DNA of 64,000 nt from Hyphomicrobiales bacterium (lineage in GTDB: Bacteria > Pseudomonadota > Alphaproteobacteria > Rhizobiales > Rhizobiaceae). The stretch lies in the NCBI GenBank assembly GCA_900470195.1, contig UEIJ01000029.1:124001-188000 (forward strand), given 5' to 3'. A program made the translations under genes and the position numbers. A model generated the notes under the pieces. That model was not told where the DNA came from. It ran no database searches and was given only the letters and a program-made list of their open reading frames with translations. Of this stretch, positions 43,097 through 51,997 are shown one piece after another. The first letter of the stretch is position 1. Every line of letters starts with the position of its first letter.

Positions 43097-43981
43097 TTAA
43101 GCTACGTCGTGGTTCGCCATCCTCTCCAGAGCGCGCACGAGACCCGAATGGTCGAGACCATCATCGCCATGCGCCGCGCAGGAATTGAACAGCTCCTGTG
43201 CCGTGGCCGTGTTCGGCAGCGAAACACCGAGCGCCTTTGCGCCTTGCAGCGCAAGGTTCAAATCCTTCTGGTGCAGCGAAATGCGGAAGCCCGGATCGAA
43301 GGTGCGCTTGATCATGCGTTCGCCATGCACTTCGAGAATGCGCGACGATGCAAAGCCACCCATCAGGGCTTCACGCACCTTAGCCGGGTCCGCGCCCGCC
43401 TTGGAAGCGAAGACCAGCGCTTCGGCGACTGCCTCGATATTGAGCGCGACGATAATCTGGTTTGCGACCTTGGTCGTCTGGCCATCGCCGCAATCGCCGA
43501 CGAGTGTGATGTTCTTGCCCATGAGCTTCAGAAGCGGCAGAGCACGGTCGAAGGATTCCTGCGAACCGCCCGCCATGATGGAGAGGCTGGCGTTCTTCGC
43601 GCCGACCTCGCCGCCAGAAACCGGCGCATCGATATATTCAGCACCCGTTGCACGGACCTTCTTTGCAAATTCCTTTGTCTCGATGGGCGAAATCGAGCTC
43701 ATGTCGATGAGCAGCTTGCCCTGGCCAAGGCCGCCAATTGCACCGCCCTCGCCGAAGATGACTTCGGCCACCTGCGGGGTATCGGGAAGCATGAGAATAA
43801 CGGTGTCGCATTCTTCGGCAACGGCTTTCGGCGTATCCACAATTTGCAGACCGTTATCAATCAGCTCCTGACGTGGGGGAGGATTGAACCGCGAGGTGAC
43901 GATCTGATGTCCGGCATCCTGCAAATGGCGCGCCATTGGCGTACCCATGATCCCCAGTCCGATGAAGCCTATCTTGGCCAT
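43097..43981 (-). CDS. glxR: 2-hydroxy-3-oxopropionate (tartronate semialdehyde) reductase
   Basis: This 294-residue dehydrogenase converts tartronate semialdehyde to glycerate. The Rossmann motif is MAKIGFIGLGIMGTPMARHL, the substrate loop DAPVSGGEVGAKNASLSIM, and the catalytic lysine region DGQTTKVANQIIVALN. Length is standard for GlxR/GarR. It starts 22 bases after hyi, and the kinase gene begins 129 bases downstream. Confidence 0.94.
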   Translation of the reverse strand: MAKIGFIGLGIMGTPMARHLQDAGHQIVTSRFNPPPRQELIDNGLQIVDTPKAVAEECDTVILMLPDTPQVAEVIFGEGGAIGGLGQGKLLIDMSSISPIETKEFAKKVRATGAEYIDAPVSGGEVGAKNASLSIMAGGSQESFDRALPLLKLMGKNITLVGDCGDGQTTKVANQIIVALNIEAVAEALVFASKAGADPAKVREALMGGFASSRILEVHGERMIKRTFDPGFRISLHQKDLNLALQGAKALGVSLPNTATAQELFNSCAAHGDDGLDHSGLVRALERMANHDVA

Positions 43982-44003
43982 GTCGTTTACTCCCTAATCA
44001 AAA

Positions 44004-44798
44004 TTATGCAGTCAGCCGTTCGGCTTCATGGTTCTTGAACCAGCCCAGGCCCTCTTCGGTGGTGGTCTTCGGCTTGTACTCGCAACCGATCCAGCCCTTG
44101 TATCCGGCGTTTTTCAGCGCTTCGAACACGTTGGGATAGTTGATCTCACCGGTGCCCGGCTCATTGCGGCCCGGATTGTCGGCAAGCTGGATATGGGCAA
44201 TCAGCGGCTTGTAGCGTTCGTAAGTGGCGACCAGTTCGCCGCGTGTGCGCTGCTGGTGGTAAAGGTCATACTGGATGAACAGGTTGTTGCTGCCCACTTC
44301 GTCGATGATCGAAACCGCCTGCTCCACCGTGTTGAGATAGAAGCCCGGAATGTCATAGTGGTTGATGGGTTCAATCAGCAGGCGGATGCCGTGCTTGCCC
44401 AGCTCCCTTGCGGCCAGACGCAGATTGCTGACGAAAGTGGCGCGCAGGACGTCCGGATCAACACCCTGCGGGGCAATGCCGGAAAGGCAGTTGACCTGCG
44501 AACAGTTGAGCGTCGTGGCATAGTCGATGGCGTCTGCCACGCCGCGGCGGAAATCGTCCACACGGTCCGGCAGAACCGCAATGCCGCGCTCGCCGCCGGC
44601 CCAGTTGCCCGCAGGCAGATTGTGCAGGACTTGCGCCAGATTGTGTTTTGCAAGCGCCGCCTTCAGCTCGTGCCGGTTGAACTCATAGGGGAAGAGATAT
44701 TCCACCCCGGTGAACCCGGCCTTTGCGGCCAGCGCGAAGCGGTCCATGAAAGGCACTTCATTGAAAAGCATGGTGAGATTGGCTGCAAATCTCGGCAT
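44004..44798 (-). CDS. hyi: Hydroxypyruvate isomerase
   Basis: This 264-residue TIM-barrel enzyme interconverts hydroxypyruvate and tartronate semialdehyde. PRFAANLTMLFNEVPFMDRF at the start and the metal-site segments LLIEPINHYDIPGFYLN, IQYDLYHQQ and HIQLADNPGRNEPG are as in Hyi. It is 173 bases downstream of gcl; that spacer holds two degenerate palindromic repeats. Confidence 0.94.
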   Translation of the reverse strand: MPRFAANLTMLFNEVPFMDRFALAAKAGFTGVEYLFPYEFNRHELKAALAKHNLAQVLHNLPAGNWAGGERGIAVLPDRVDDFRRGVADAIDYATTLNCSQVNCLSGIAPQGVDPDVLRATFVSNLRLAARELGKHGIRLLIEPINHYDIPGFYLNTVEQAVSIIDEVGSNNLFIQYDLYHQQRTRGELVATYERYKPLIAHIQLADNPGRNEPGTGEINYPNVFEALKNAGYKGWIGCEYKPKTTTEEGLGWFKNHEAERLTA

Positions 44799-44829
44799 TT
44801 CCGCCTCCTTGTAATTCTCTATTTGCGCA

Positions 44830-44865
44830 ATTCTGGAAAAAGCCGTTTCGCAGTTTTCCCAGAAT
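44830..44865. repeat. Palindromic arm in the gcl-hyi spacer
   Basis: ATTCTGG...CCAGAAT with an interior AAAAGCCGTTTCGCAGTTTT, resembling a diverged right arm of the bipartite repeat family. Confidence 0.4.
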
Positions 44866-44892
44866 CACCTTCAACGTTGTTCTTTTCCTTCG

Positions 44893-44944
44893 CCCTTCGA
44901 GACGCCCCCTCGACAAGCTCGGGGGAGCTCCTCAGGATGAGGGA
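44893..44944. repeat. Second repeat family (CTCATCCTGAGGAGC type), copy A
   Basis: CCCTTCGAGACGCC, TCGACAAGCTCGGG and GAGCTCCTCAGGATGAGGG match, in reverse, the repeat at 47903. It lies in the gcl-hyi spacer. Confidence 0.7.
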
Positions 44945-44971
44945 GAAACGAAGTAGTAAATCGGCGTCACG

Positions 44972-46756
44972 TTAATCCAAAAGTGCCGCAATCGCAGTCG
45001 GCGCATCTTCGCCGCGTTCGGCCAGTTCCTCGAATTCGACAACCTGATCGATGTCGACCCCCATGGAAATATTGGTAACGCGTTCGAGGATGAATTCCAG
45101 AACAACCGGCACCTGATGCTCGGCCATGAGCGCTTTTGCCTGTTCAAAACTTTCGGCAAACTGATTGGGGCTGCGAACCCGGATGGCCTTGCAGCCAAGC
45201 CCTTCGGCCACCGCAACATGATCGACGCCATAGCCCTTTTCCGCATCGCCATCGGCATTGATGTTGTCGAAGGCGAGGCTTACCTCGAAATCCATATTGA
45301 AGCCGCGCTGCGCCTGGCGGATGAGGCCGAGATAGGAATTGTTCACGACCACATGGATGTAGGGCAGCTTGTGCTGTGCGCCGACCGCCAGTTCCTCGAT
45401 CAGGAACTGGAAATCATAGTCGCCGGACAGTGCTACGATCGGGCGATCGGGATCGGCGGCGCGGACACCGAGAGCGGCTGGCAAGGTCCAGCCGAGCGGG
45501 CCGGCCTGACCGCAATTGATCCAGTTGCGCGGGCGATAGACATGCAGGAACTGCGCGCCGGCAATCTGGCTGAGGCCGATGGTGGTGACATAGCAGGTAT
45601 CGCGACCGAACGCCTTGTTCATCTCTTCATACACACGCTGGGGCTTCAGCGGCGTCTGGTCGAAATGCGTCTTGCGCAGCATGGTGCGCTTGCGCTCGCC
45701 GCATTCTCTCGCCCATCCCGACCAGTCGCGCAGCTTGCCTGCCGACTTCCATTCGGTCGCGACATCCAGCAGCAGCTTCAGCGCCTTGCCTGCATCCGAA
45801 ACAATGCCGAAGTCCGGCGCGAAGACGCGACCGATCTGCGTCGGCTCGATGTCGATATGGATAAACTTGCGGTCCTTCCGGTAGGTGTCGACATTACCCG
45901 TATGACGGTTCGCCCAGCGGTTGCCGATGCCGATGACGACATCGGAAGCCAGCAGATTGGCATTGCCATAGCGGTGCGAAGTCTGGAGACCGCACATGCC
46001 CGCCATGAGGCGATGGTCGTCAGGGATAACGCCCCAGCCCATGAGGGTCGGGATGACCGGAATGCCGGTGATCTCGGCAAATTCGACCAGAAGATCGGAC
46101 GCATCGGCATTGATGATGCCGCCGCCAGCAACGATCAGCGGGCGTTCCGCCTCGTTCAGCATGGCGAGTGCCTTTTCGGCCTGCGCCCGCGTCGCAGCAG
46201 GCTTGTAGGCTTCCATCGGCTGGTAGGTGTCGATGTCGAATTCGATTTCGGCAAGCTGCACATCAATCGGCAGATCGATCAGAACCGGACCGGGACGACC
46301 CGACTTCATGATGTGGAACGCCTTCTGGAAGACATAAGGCACCAACGCCGGTTCCATGACCGTGACCGCCCACTTGGTGACAGGAGCTGCGATCTTGGCG
46401 ATATCGACTGCCTGAAAGTCTTCCTTGTCGAGGCGCGCACGTGGCGCCTGACCCGTGATGCAGAGGATCGGAATGGAATCGGCGGAAGCCGAATAGAGAC
46501 CCGTGATCATGTCCGTCCCCGCCGGGCCGGACGTACCGATGCACAGGCCGATATTGCCATGCTTGGCACGGGTATAGCCTTCGGCCATATGCGAAGCGCC
46601 TTCGACATGACGCGCCAGTATGTGGCGGATCGAGCCGCGCGCTTTCATCGCCGAATAAAATGGATTGATCGCTGCGCCCGGCACACCGAAAGCACAATTG
46701 ATCCCTTCTCTTTCCAGCACAAGCACGGCTGCATCGACTGCACGCATTCTGGCCAT
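44972..46756 (-). CDS. gcl: Glyoxylate carboligase
   Basis: This 594-residue thiamine diphosphate- and FAD-binding enzyme joins two glyoxylates to tartronate semialdehyde with loss of CO2. The N-terminal PYR domain has [18 protein letters not shown]; at the usual ThDP-enzyme glutamate position it reads valine-like GAAINP..., consistent with Gcl. The C-terminal domain has [18 protein letters not shown] and [29 protein letters not shown] precedes the ATG. It is the first gene of the glyoxylate operon; the IclR-type gene is divergent. Confidence 0.95.
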   Translation of the reverse strand: MARMRAVDAAVLVLEREGINCAFGVPGAAINPFYSAMKARGSIRHILARHVEGASHMAEGYTRAKHGNIGLCIGTSGPAGTDMITGLYSASADSIPILCITGQAPRARLDKEDFQAVDIAKIAAPVTKWAVTVMEPALVPYVFQKAFHIMKSGRPGPVLIDLPIDVQLAEIEFDIDTYQPMEAYKPAATRAQAEKALAMLNEAERPLIVAGGGIINADASDLLVEFAEITGIPVIPTLMGWGVIPDDHRLMAGMCGLQTSHRYGNANLLASDVVIGIGNRWANRHTGNVDTYRKDRKFIHIDIEPTQIGRVFAPDFGIVSDAGKALKLLLDVATEWKSAGKLRDWSGWARECGERKRTMLRKTHFDQTPLKPQRVYEEMNKAFGRDTCYVTTIGLSQIAGAQFLHVYRPRNWINCGQAGPLGWTLPAALGVRAADPDRPIVALSGDYDFQFLIEELAVGAQHKLPYIHVVVNNSYLGLIRQAQRGFNMDFEVSLAFDNINADGDAEKGYGVDHVAVAEGLGCKAIRVRSPNQFAESFEQAKALMAEHQVPVVLEFILERVTNISMGVDIDQVVEFEELAERGEDAPTAIAALLD

Positions 46757-46770
46757 GACGGCTCCCTCCT

Positions 46771-46862
46771 ATGGAATCTATCTCCATTTACAAACTTTAT
46801 TACTATAAAATGGAAATGCATACCATTATATGGAAATAAGGATTTTCAACGAAATGGAGATA
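46771..46862. promoter_or_regulatory. Operator-like cluster upstream of gcl
   Basis: Several TGGAAAT-like half-sites are present: ATGGA-N7-TCCAT at 46771-46787, ATGG-N9-CCAT at 46810-46826, ATGGAAATAAGG at 46830, and TATCTCCATTT (46779-46789) mirrored by AAATGGAGATA (46852-46862). IclR/AllR-type proteins bind similar TGGAAA-N-TTTCCA palindromes, and an IclR gene is divergent. The binding protein is inferred. Confidence 0.55.
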
Positions 46863-46917
46863 ATCCGCCCGTATCTTTCCGAGCAGCGACAGATGCGATA
46901 GTGATATTCGTGCGTTT

Positions 46918-47018
46918 AGAGCGTGGTTCGATCCGATTGAACCAGATCACGCTCTAACTGTTTGTTTTGACGCGCATCTTGTCCGAAAACCGTTTCACAC
47001 TTTTCGGGATGCGCTCTA
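46918..47018. repeat. Dispersed bipartite palindromic repeat, copy 5
   Basis: The left arm AGAGCGTGGTTCGATC...GATCACGCTCT and right arm GCGCATCTTGTCCGAAAACC...TTTTCGGGATGCGC make the most complete copy, 101 bp. It lies in the leader of the IclR-type gene. Confidence 0.8.
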
Positions 47019-47039
47019 AGGCGGAATTCGGAGACGGTA

Positions 47040-47858
47040 ATGGAACAGGCAAAGGTAAAGCGGGGCCGCAAGGCGGCGGAAAACGCGGCGCCCTCGTCTG
47101 TGCAGGTTCTCGACCGGAGCCTGAAGCTGCTGGCCCTGATTGCCGAAAATGACGGCTCCACGCTGACCGATCTCGCCGATGAGAGCGGTATGGCGCCTTC
47201 AACCGTGCACCGGTTGCTGTCCTCGCTCGCCAATCACGGCATGGTTTCCCACGATCTGGAAACAGGCGATTGGGTGATCGGCGTCAAGGCTTTCGAAATC
47301 GGCAATGCCTTTCGCCGGTTCCGCAAGCTCGGCATTCTGGCGCGGCCCTATCTCAAGACATTGATGGAAACGAGTGGCGAGACCGCCAATATCGGCGTCG
47401 AGGATGGCGGCGATGTCGTCTTCATCTCGCAGATCGAAAGCCACGCGCCGATGCGCGCCTTCTTCCGCCCCGGACGACGTGGGCCTATCCATGCGTCCGG
47501 CATCGGAAAGGCGATCCTGTCCACCTGGTCGGACAAGGAAATCGCGCATGCGCTATCGGGGCGCACGCTGGAACATTTCACGCAGCGCACGCTCGACAGC
47601 CTGCCTGCACTGTTGAAAGACATTCAGGCGACACGCATGCGCGGCTGGTCGATCGACGATGAAGAGCACACGCTTGGCATGTGCTGCATCGCGGCGCCGA
47701 TTTTCAATGAATATGGTGAAGCGATTGCCGGCATTTCCGTTTCAGGCCCTGCCGTGCGCCTGCCGAAAAAGAAGCTTGAGGAATTCGGGCCGCTGATCCG
47801 CTCCACCGCCGACGAACTCACCAGAGCTATCGGCGGCAAGCGCCCGGAAGAGTTTTAA
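47040..47858 (+). CDS. IclR-family transcriptional regulator
   Basis: This 272-residue protein has a basic N-terminus, an IclR winged helix (about residues 22-85: VLDRSLKLLALIAENDGSTL, SGMAPSTVHRLLSSLANHGM) and the effector domain (about 100-265) with GRRGPIHASGIGKAIL, RGWSIDDEEHTLGMCCIAAP and AIAGISVSGP. The last motifs resemble AllR/KdgR types. Divergent from gcl, so it likely represses the glyoxylate genes and responds to glyoxylate or a purine intermediate. GGAGAC precedes the ATG. Confidence 0.92.
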   Translation: MEQAKVKRGRKAAENAAPSSVQVLDRSLKLLALIAENDGSTLTDLADESGMAPSTVHRLLSSLANHGMVSHDLETGDWVIGVKAFEIGNAFRRFRKLGILARPYLKTLMETSGETANIGVEDGGDVVFISQIESHAPMRAFFRPGRRGPIHASGIGKAILSTWSDKEIAHALSGRTLEHFTQRTLDSLPALLKDIQATRMRGWSIDDEEHTLGMCCIAAPIFNEYGEAIAGISVSGPAVRLPKKKLEEFGPLIRSTADELTRAIGGKRPEEF

Positions 47859-47902
47859 CGCACAGTGAATTTGGGCTAATCAACGCTCTGCGCCCCTCTT
47901 TC

Positions 47903-48025
47903 CCTCATCCTGAGGAGCTTCCCCGAGCTTGTCGAAGGGAGCGTCTCAAAGGGCTGGGGGAAACCGCGCTGCGCGTGCCCTCGTCCTTCGAGGCTTCGCT
48001 TCGCTCCGCACCTCAGGATGAGGGA
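47903..48025. repeat. Second repeat family, copy B (double, inverted)
   Basis: CCCTCATCCTGAGGAGC..CCCGAGCTTGTCGAAGGG at the left and CCTCGTCCTTCGAGG...CCTCAGGATGAGGG at the right form a large imperfect palindrome between the converging IclR and guaD genes. Confidence 0.75.
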
Positions 48026-48044
48026 GCGGCGCAGCGATGAAGCT

Positions 48045-49346
48045 TTATAGTTCAGCCTTGAGCGGCTTCCCGGCCACATAGGTTTCGATGACGGCGCGAT
48101 CATCGCCCAATGTCTGCAACAGGAACAATTCCTGCTCCAGCGTCGCGCCTGCTGCCATACGCAGCCGCATCGGTGACGTGGCGGATGAATCCAGTATGAC
48201 GATATCGGCTTCCGTGCCTTCATCCAGCGTGCCGATCCTGTCTTCCATGGAGAGCGCGCGGGCATTGCCGAGCGTCATCATGTAGAAGGACTGGAACGGA
48301 TTGAGGCGCTGTTCGCGCAGTTGCAGGACCTTGTAGCCCTCATCCATGGTGCGCAGCATGGAGAAACTGGTGCCGCCGCCGACATCGGTCGCCACCGCCA
48401 TGCGCACGCCCGATGCTTTCAACCTGTCACGGTCGAAAAGGCCCGAGCCGAGGAACAGGTTGGAGGTCGGGCAGAAGACGGCAATCGAGCCGGTCTCCGC
48501 CATGACGCGCACTTCGCGTTCTTCGAGATGGATCGAATGGCCAAGCAAGGTCTTGTCGCCCAGAAGGCCGTAATGCTCGTAAATGCCGAGATAATCCGGC
48601 GCATCCGGGTAGAGCGACTTGGTGAAGATGATTTCGTCGTGGTTTTCAGACAAATGCGTCTGGATGTAGCTGCCCGGATGTTCACGAACAAGCGCCTGGC
48701 TGGCTTCAAGCTGTTCCGGAGTGGAGGTGATCGCAAAGCGCGGCGTGATGACGTAATCGAGACGGCCCTTGCCCTGCCAGCGCGCGATCAGCGCCTTTGT
48801 GTCGTCATAACCCGACTGTGCCGTGTCGCAGAGTGCAGGCGGCGCGTTGCGGTCCATCATCACCTTGCCGCCGAGCATGCGCATGTTGCGATGCTGCGAG
48901 GCGCGGAAATAGGCGTCGACGCTCTGCGGATGCACGGAGCAATAGGCGACCGCCGTCGTCGTGCCGTGGCGGATCAGCTCGTCAAGAAAGCGCTCCGCGA
49001 TAAATTCGGCATGCTGCTCGTCGGCAAATTTCTGCTCAGCGACGAATGTATAGGTGTTGAGCCACTCAAGCAGATTGGCCGCGTAGGATGCAACCACCTG
49101 CGTCTGCGGATAATGGATATGCGTATCGATGAAACCGGGAAGGATCAGATGCGGGCGATGGTCGGCGACATTGACGTCGCTGCCTGCCTCGCGACTTACC
49201 TCGGCGTAATCTCCAAGGCGCAGGATACGGCCATCTTCGACCAGAACGGCGCCGTCTTCGATATAACGGTAAGCGGCGTTGTCATCGAGGCTTTGCGGCT
49301 CGTCATGAAAGGTCAGCACGCGGCCGCGGATCAGAAGCTTGGTCAT
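48045..49346 (-). CDS. guaD: Guanine deaminase
   Basis: This 433-residue amidohydrolase turns guanine into xanthine. Zinc ligands are in GFIDTHIHYPQ, THLSENHDE and GHSIHLEE, with the catalytic aspartate in ATDVGGGTSFSM. The HPQSVDAYF and MDRNAP segments match guanine deaminases of the TrzN/AtzA-related type. It starts 14 bases after puuD on the same strand, so the two form an operon. Confidence 0.94.
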   Translation of the reverse strand: MTKLLIRGRVLTFHDEPQSLDDNAAYRYIEDGAVLVEDGRILRLGDYAEVSREAGSDVNVADHRPHLILPGFIDTHIHYPQTQVVASYAANLLEWLNTYTFVAEQKFADEQHAEFIAERFLDELIRHGTTTAVAYCSVHPQSVDAYFRASQHRNMRMLGGKVMMDRNAPPALCDTAQSGYDDTKALIARWQGKGRLDYVITPRFAITSTPEQLEASQALVREHPGSYIQTHLSENHDEIIFTKSLYPDAPDYLGIYEHYGLLGDKTLLGHSIHLEEREVRVMAETGSIAVFCPTSNLFLGSGLFDRDRLKASGVRMAVATDVGGGTSFSMLRTMDEGYKVLQLREQRLNPFQSFYMMTLGNARALSMEDRIGTLDEGTEADIVILDSSATSPMRLRMAAGATLEQELFLLQTLGDDRAVIETYVAGKPLKAEL

Positions 49347-49360
49347 TTTGGTCTTGGTCC

Positions 49361-50596
49361 TTATTTCTGGCCTTGCGTGGCGGACTGGTACCAGGAGGCC
49401 AGAAGCTGGCGCTCTTCAGCGCTCACGCCGGTCACATTGGCGGGCGGCATGGCATGGGAGCGCCCGGCCTGCAAATAGATTTCACGCGCATGGGCTGCGA
49501 TATCCCGGTCGGTATCGAGTACCACGCCCTTCGGCGGCGCGATGATGCCTTCCCAGCCCGGCTCCTTCGCGTGGCACATGGCGCAGCGCCCCAGAACGGT
49601 ATCCCGCACTTTCCCAAAGTGCGGGTCCGAGATGAACGATTGCTGCAATGCGGAGATTTTCTGTTCCTCCGGTTCTCCGGTCAGAACCTTCGGCACCGTC
49701 GAGAGCCAGATGATGACGATGAACAGGATGACCGTTACCAGCCAGGTCCAGGTCGGGCTGCCCTTGCGGGCATGCTGCGTGTTGAACCAGTGACGGATGG
49801 TGACGCCCATCAGGAACACCAGCGAGGCGATGATCCAGTTGAACTCGGTCCCGAACGCCAGCGGATAGTGGTTCGACAGCATCAGGAACAGAACAGGCAG
49901 CGTCAGATAGTTGTTATGCGTGGAACGCTGCTTGGCGATCTTGCCGTATTTCGGGTCCGGCTTGCGGCCTGCGATCAGATCCGCCACCACGATCTTCTGG
50001 TTGGGGATGATGATCATGAACACGTTGGCCGACATGATCGTCGCGGTGAAAGCGCCCAGATGCAGGAAGGCTGCGCGTCCGGTGAACAGATGCGTATATC
50101 CCCAGGCCACCAGCACAAGGATAACGTAAAGAAGCACCATCAAAAGCGTGTCGCTCTTGCCGAGCATGAGCTTGCAGATCGTGTTGTAGGCGATCCAGCC
50201 GAAGGCCAGCGAAGCGATCGAAATGCCAATAGCGACAGGGCGCGAGACATCAAGGACATTCGGATCGATCAGGTAAAGGTCGGCACCGGCATAGTAGACG
50301 ATGCAGAGCAGCGTGAAACCCGACAGCCATGTGGCATAGGATTCCCATTTGAACCATGTCAGATGTTCCGGCATTTGCGCCGGCGCAACCAGATATTTCT
50401 GGATATGATAGAAACCGCCGCCATGGACCTGCCATTCCTCGCCGTGCGCACCTTCCGGCAGGCCGGGGCGCTGGCGCAAGCCCAGATCGAGCGCAATGAA
50501 GTAAAAGGACGAGCCGATCCACGCAATCGCGGTAATCACGTGCAGCCACCGCGCTGCGAAGCCCAGCCAGTCCCAGGCTACGGCGAAATCATACAT
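49361..50596 (-). CDS. puuD: Membrane urate hydroxylase PuuD
   Basis: This 411-residue protein oxidises urate to 5-hydroxyisourate in the membrane. The N-terminal DUF989 domain (residues 1-about 300) has about eight helices and conserved histidines (ARWLHVITAIAWIGSSFYFI, THNNYLTLPVLFLMLSNHYP). A C-terminal cytochrome c domain has LGRCAMCHAKEPGWEG. This is the usual PuuD architecture, which uses the cytochrome as electron acceptor. Cotranscribed with guaD. Confidence 0.93.
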   Translation of the reverse strand: MYDFAVAWDWLGFAARWLHVITAIAWIGSSFYFIALDLGLRQRPGLPEGAHGEEWQVHGGGFYHIQKYLVAPAQMPEHLTWFKWESYATWLSGFTLLCIVYYAGADLYLIDPNVLDVSRPVAIGISIASLAFGWIAYNTICKLMLGKSDTLLMVLLYVILVLVAWGYTHLFTGRAAFLHLGAFTATIMSANVFMIIIPNQKIVVADLIAGRKPDPKYGKIAKQRSTHNNYLTLPVLFLMLSNHYPLAFGTEFNWIIASLVFLMGVTIRHWFNTQHARKGSPTWTWLVTVILFIVIIWLSTVPKVLTGEPEEQKISALQQSFISDPHFGKVRDTVLGRCAMCHAKEPGWEGIIAPPKGVVLDTDRDIAAHAREIYLQAGRSHAMPPANVTGVSAEERQLLASWYQSATQGQK

Positions 50597-50737
50597 CAGG
50601 GACTCCCATTTCTTAGCCCGTTTCTTGGGCCAATGCTTAGCCCATTGTTCGTTGTTGCATTATGTGCCAAAGGAATCAGGTTCAGGGAACGTCACATCAC
50701 GACCAGCACTTTCAAAAAAATCTAGACAATCATTGAG
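50597..50737. other. puuD upstream region
   Basis: With the 266-bp element at 50738 this makes a 418-base gap without a gene. This part presumably carries the puuD promoter on the minus strand; I saw no convincing hexamer pair. A T-rich patch lies at 50710-50722 on the minus strand. Confidence 0.4.
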
Positions 50738-51003
50738 GCCTCGTGATCAGTTATGCTTCGGAGCGAGGTATGAGGGCAAATCGTCTGGTTACAGGAGCGA
50801 AACCGAAAATGGAGTAAATCTCCATCGAGATTTCGCGCCGCTGAAATAGGCGATTTGCGCCGTATCCCTTTGGGGACGTGGCGAATTTTCCCTCTGAATA
50901 CGTCGGATAGCCCTTGTGGAGATACACTCCACGGCGGTCTACCCTCCTGTTCAGAAGCAAAATTCGACGCACGCCTCGCCCGAACCATAACTGATCACGA
51001 GGC
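50738..51003. repeat. 266-bp element with 18-bp perfect terminal inverted repeats
   Basis: GCCTCGTGATCAGTTATG at 50738-50755 is repeated in exact reverse complement at 50986-51003. The match continues inward as TTCGG and GCGAGG with one base inserted, giving about 30 bp. The interior has smaller hairpins (for example ATGGAG...CTCCAT near 50809-50824) and no ORF. It ends 11 bases before the LysR start codon, so the LysR promoter should lie in it. It could be a MITE-like remnant or a large structured leader. Confidence 0.8.
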
Positions 51004-51014
51004 TTGGGGAACGT

Positions 51015-51929
51015 ATGTCATATCTTGATAATCTGCGCGTTTTTGTGCGCGTTGTCGAATTGGGAAATCTATCCGCGGCGGGCCGCGATCAGCGCGCATC
51101 GCCGGCAGTTGCAAGCAATCGAATCAAGGAGTTGGAGAAGCACCTGGGAGTGAGGCTCTTCAACCGGACGACGCGCAAGCTCACGCCGACCGAACATGGC
51201 CGCGTATTCTATGATGGTGCATTGAAAATACTCGAAGCCGTGGATGAGGCGGAAGCGGCCGTGGCGGAACTGGCGAAAAATCCGAAGGGATCGATTCGCA
51301 TCACCGCGCCACTTGGCTTCGGCAGACGGCTGATCGCATCGGGAATCCCGGAGTTTCACGACAAATATCCCGACATCGAAGTGCGGCTTCGCCTCTCCGA
51401 TCATGAAGTGGACATCATGAGCGAAGGCGTCGATGTGGCTTTCAAGCTCGGTGTTCTGGAAAATTCCAACCTGCGCATGCGCGGCATCATGAATTGCGAA
51501 CGCGTGATCTGCGCGGCGCCCGCATATCTTGAGAAACACGGCGTTCCGCAGTCCCCCGACGAGTTACTGGGCGACAAGCATGACTGTCTTCTGCTCCGTT
51601 TTCCGGGCTCGAAGGAATATTACTGGTCGCTGCAAACGGCGGAAGGCTTGCGCAAGTTTGAAGTCACCGGGCCATATGACTCGGATGACGGCGACGTATT
51701 GACGCAATGGGCGCTCGGCGGGCGCGGCATCATCAACAAACCGCTGTTTGAAGTGAAGGAATATATCCGCGACGGGCGGCTGGTCCCCATCCTCGAAAGC
51801 ACGCCGCCGGCGCCGATCCAGCTTGCAGCGATCTACCCGCACAAGCGTTTTCAGGACCCGAAAGTGCGCCTCATCATCGATTTCATGACAGAGCGGTGCC
51901 AGCGGCTGATCCGTGAGGCTTTGGCATAG
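51015..51929 (+). CDS. LysR-family transcriptional regulator
   Basis: This 304-residue protein has an N-terminal winged helix (MSYLDNLRVFVRVVELGNLSA, SNRIKELEKHLGVRLFNRTT) and a periplasmic-binding-like effector domain (about 90-300: GSIRITAPLGFGRRLIASGI, CERVICAAPAYLEKHG). It belongs to the CrgA/DmlR-like type by pattern. It lies between the puuD-guaD and uraH-xdh operons, so control of purine catabolism is plausible. GGGGAACGT precedes the ATG. Confidence 0.9.
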   Translation: MSYLDNLRVFVRVVELGNLSAAGRDQRASPAVASNRIKELEKHLGVRLFNRTTRKLTPTEHGRVFYDGALKILEAVDEAEAAVAELAKNPKGSIRITAPLGFGRRLIASGIPEFHDKYPDIEVRLRLSDHEVDIMSEGVDVAFKLGVLENSNLRMRGIMNCERVICAAPAYLEKHGVPQSPDELLGDKHDCLLLRFPGSKEYYWSLQTAEGLRKFEVTGPYDSDDGDVLTQWALGGRGIINKPLFEVKEYIRDGRLVPILESTPPAPIQLAAIYPHKRFQDPKVRLIIDFMTERCQRLIREALA

Positions 51930-51946
51930 AGCGGTTCAAACCGCTC
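51929..51946 (+). terminator. Hairpin after the LysR gene
   Basis: GAGCGGTT / AACCGCTC stem starting in the stop codon, followed by CGTGCTTTTC. It also resembles the left arm of the bipartite repeat family. Confidence 0.5.
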
Positions 51947-51970
51947 CGTGCTTTTCAACACCATCGGACA

Positions 51971-51997
51971 AAAAGAAAACCCGCCGGATCAGGCGGG
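51971..51997 (-). terminator. Terminator overlapping the xdhC stop codon
   Basis: On the minus strand CCCGCC-TGATCC-GGCGGG followed by TTTTCTTTTT. The xdhC TGA is in the loop, so the terminator starts inside the coding sequence. Confidence 0.85.

Noticed and set aside
45116-46957. 613-codon open frame on the plus strand
   Set aside because: It is antisense to gcl, whose identity is secure; the product is Arg/His-rich and resembles nothing.
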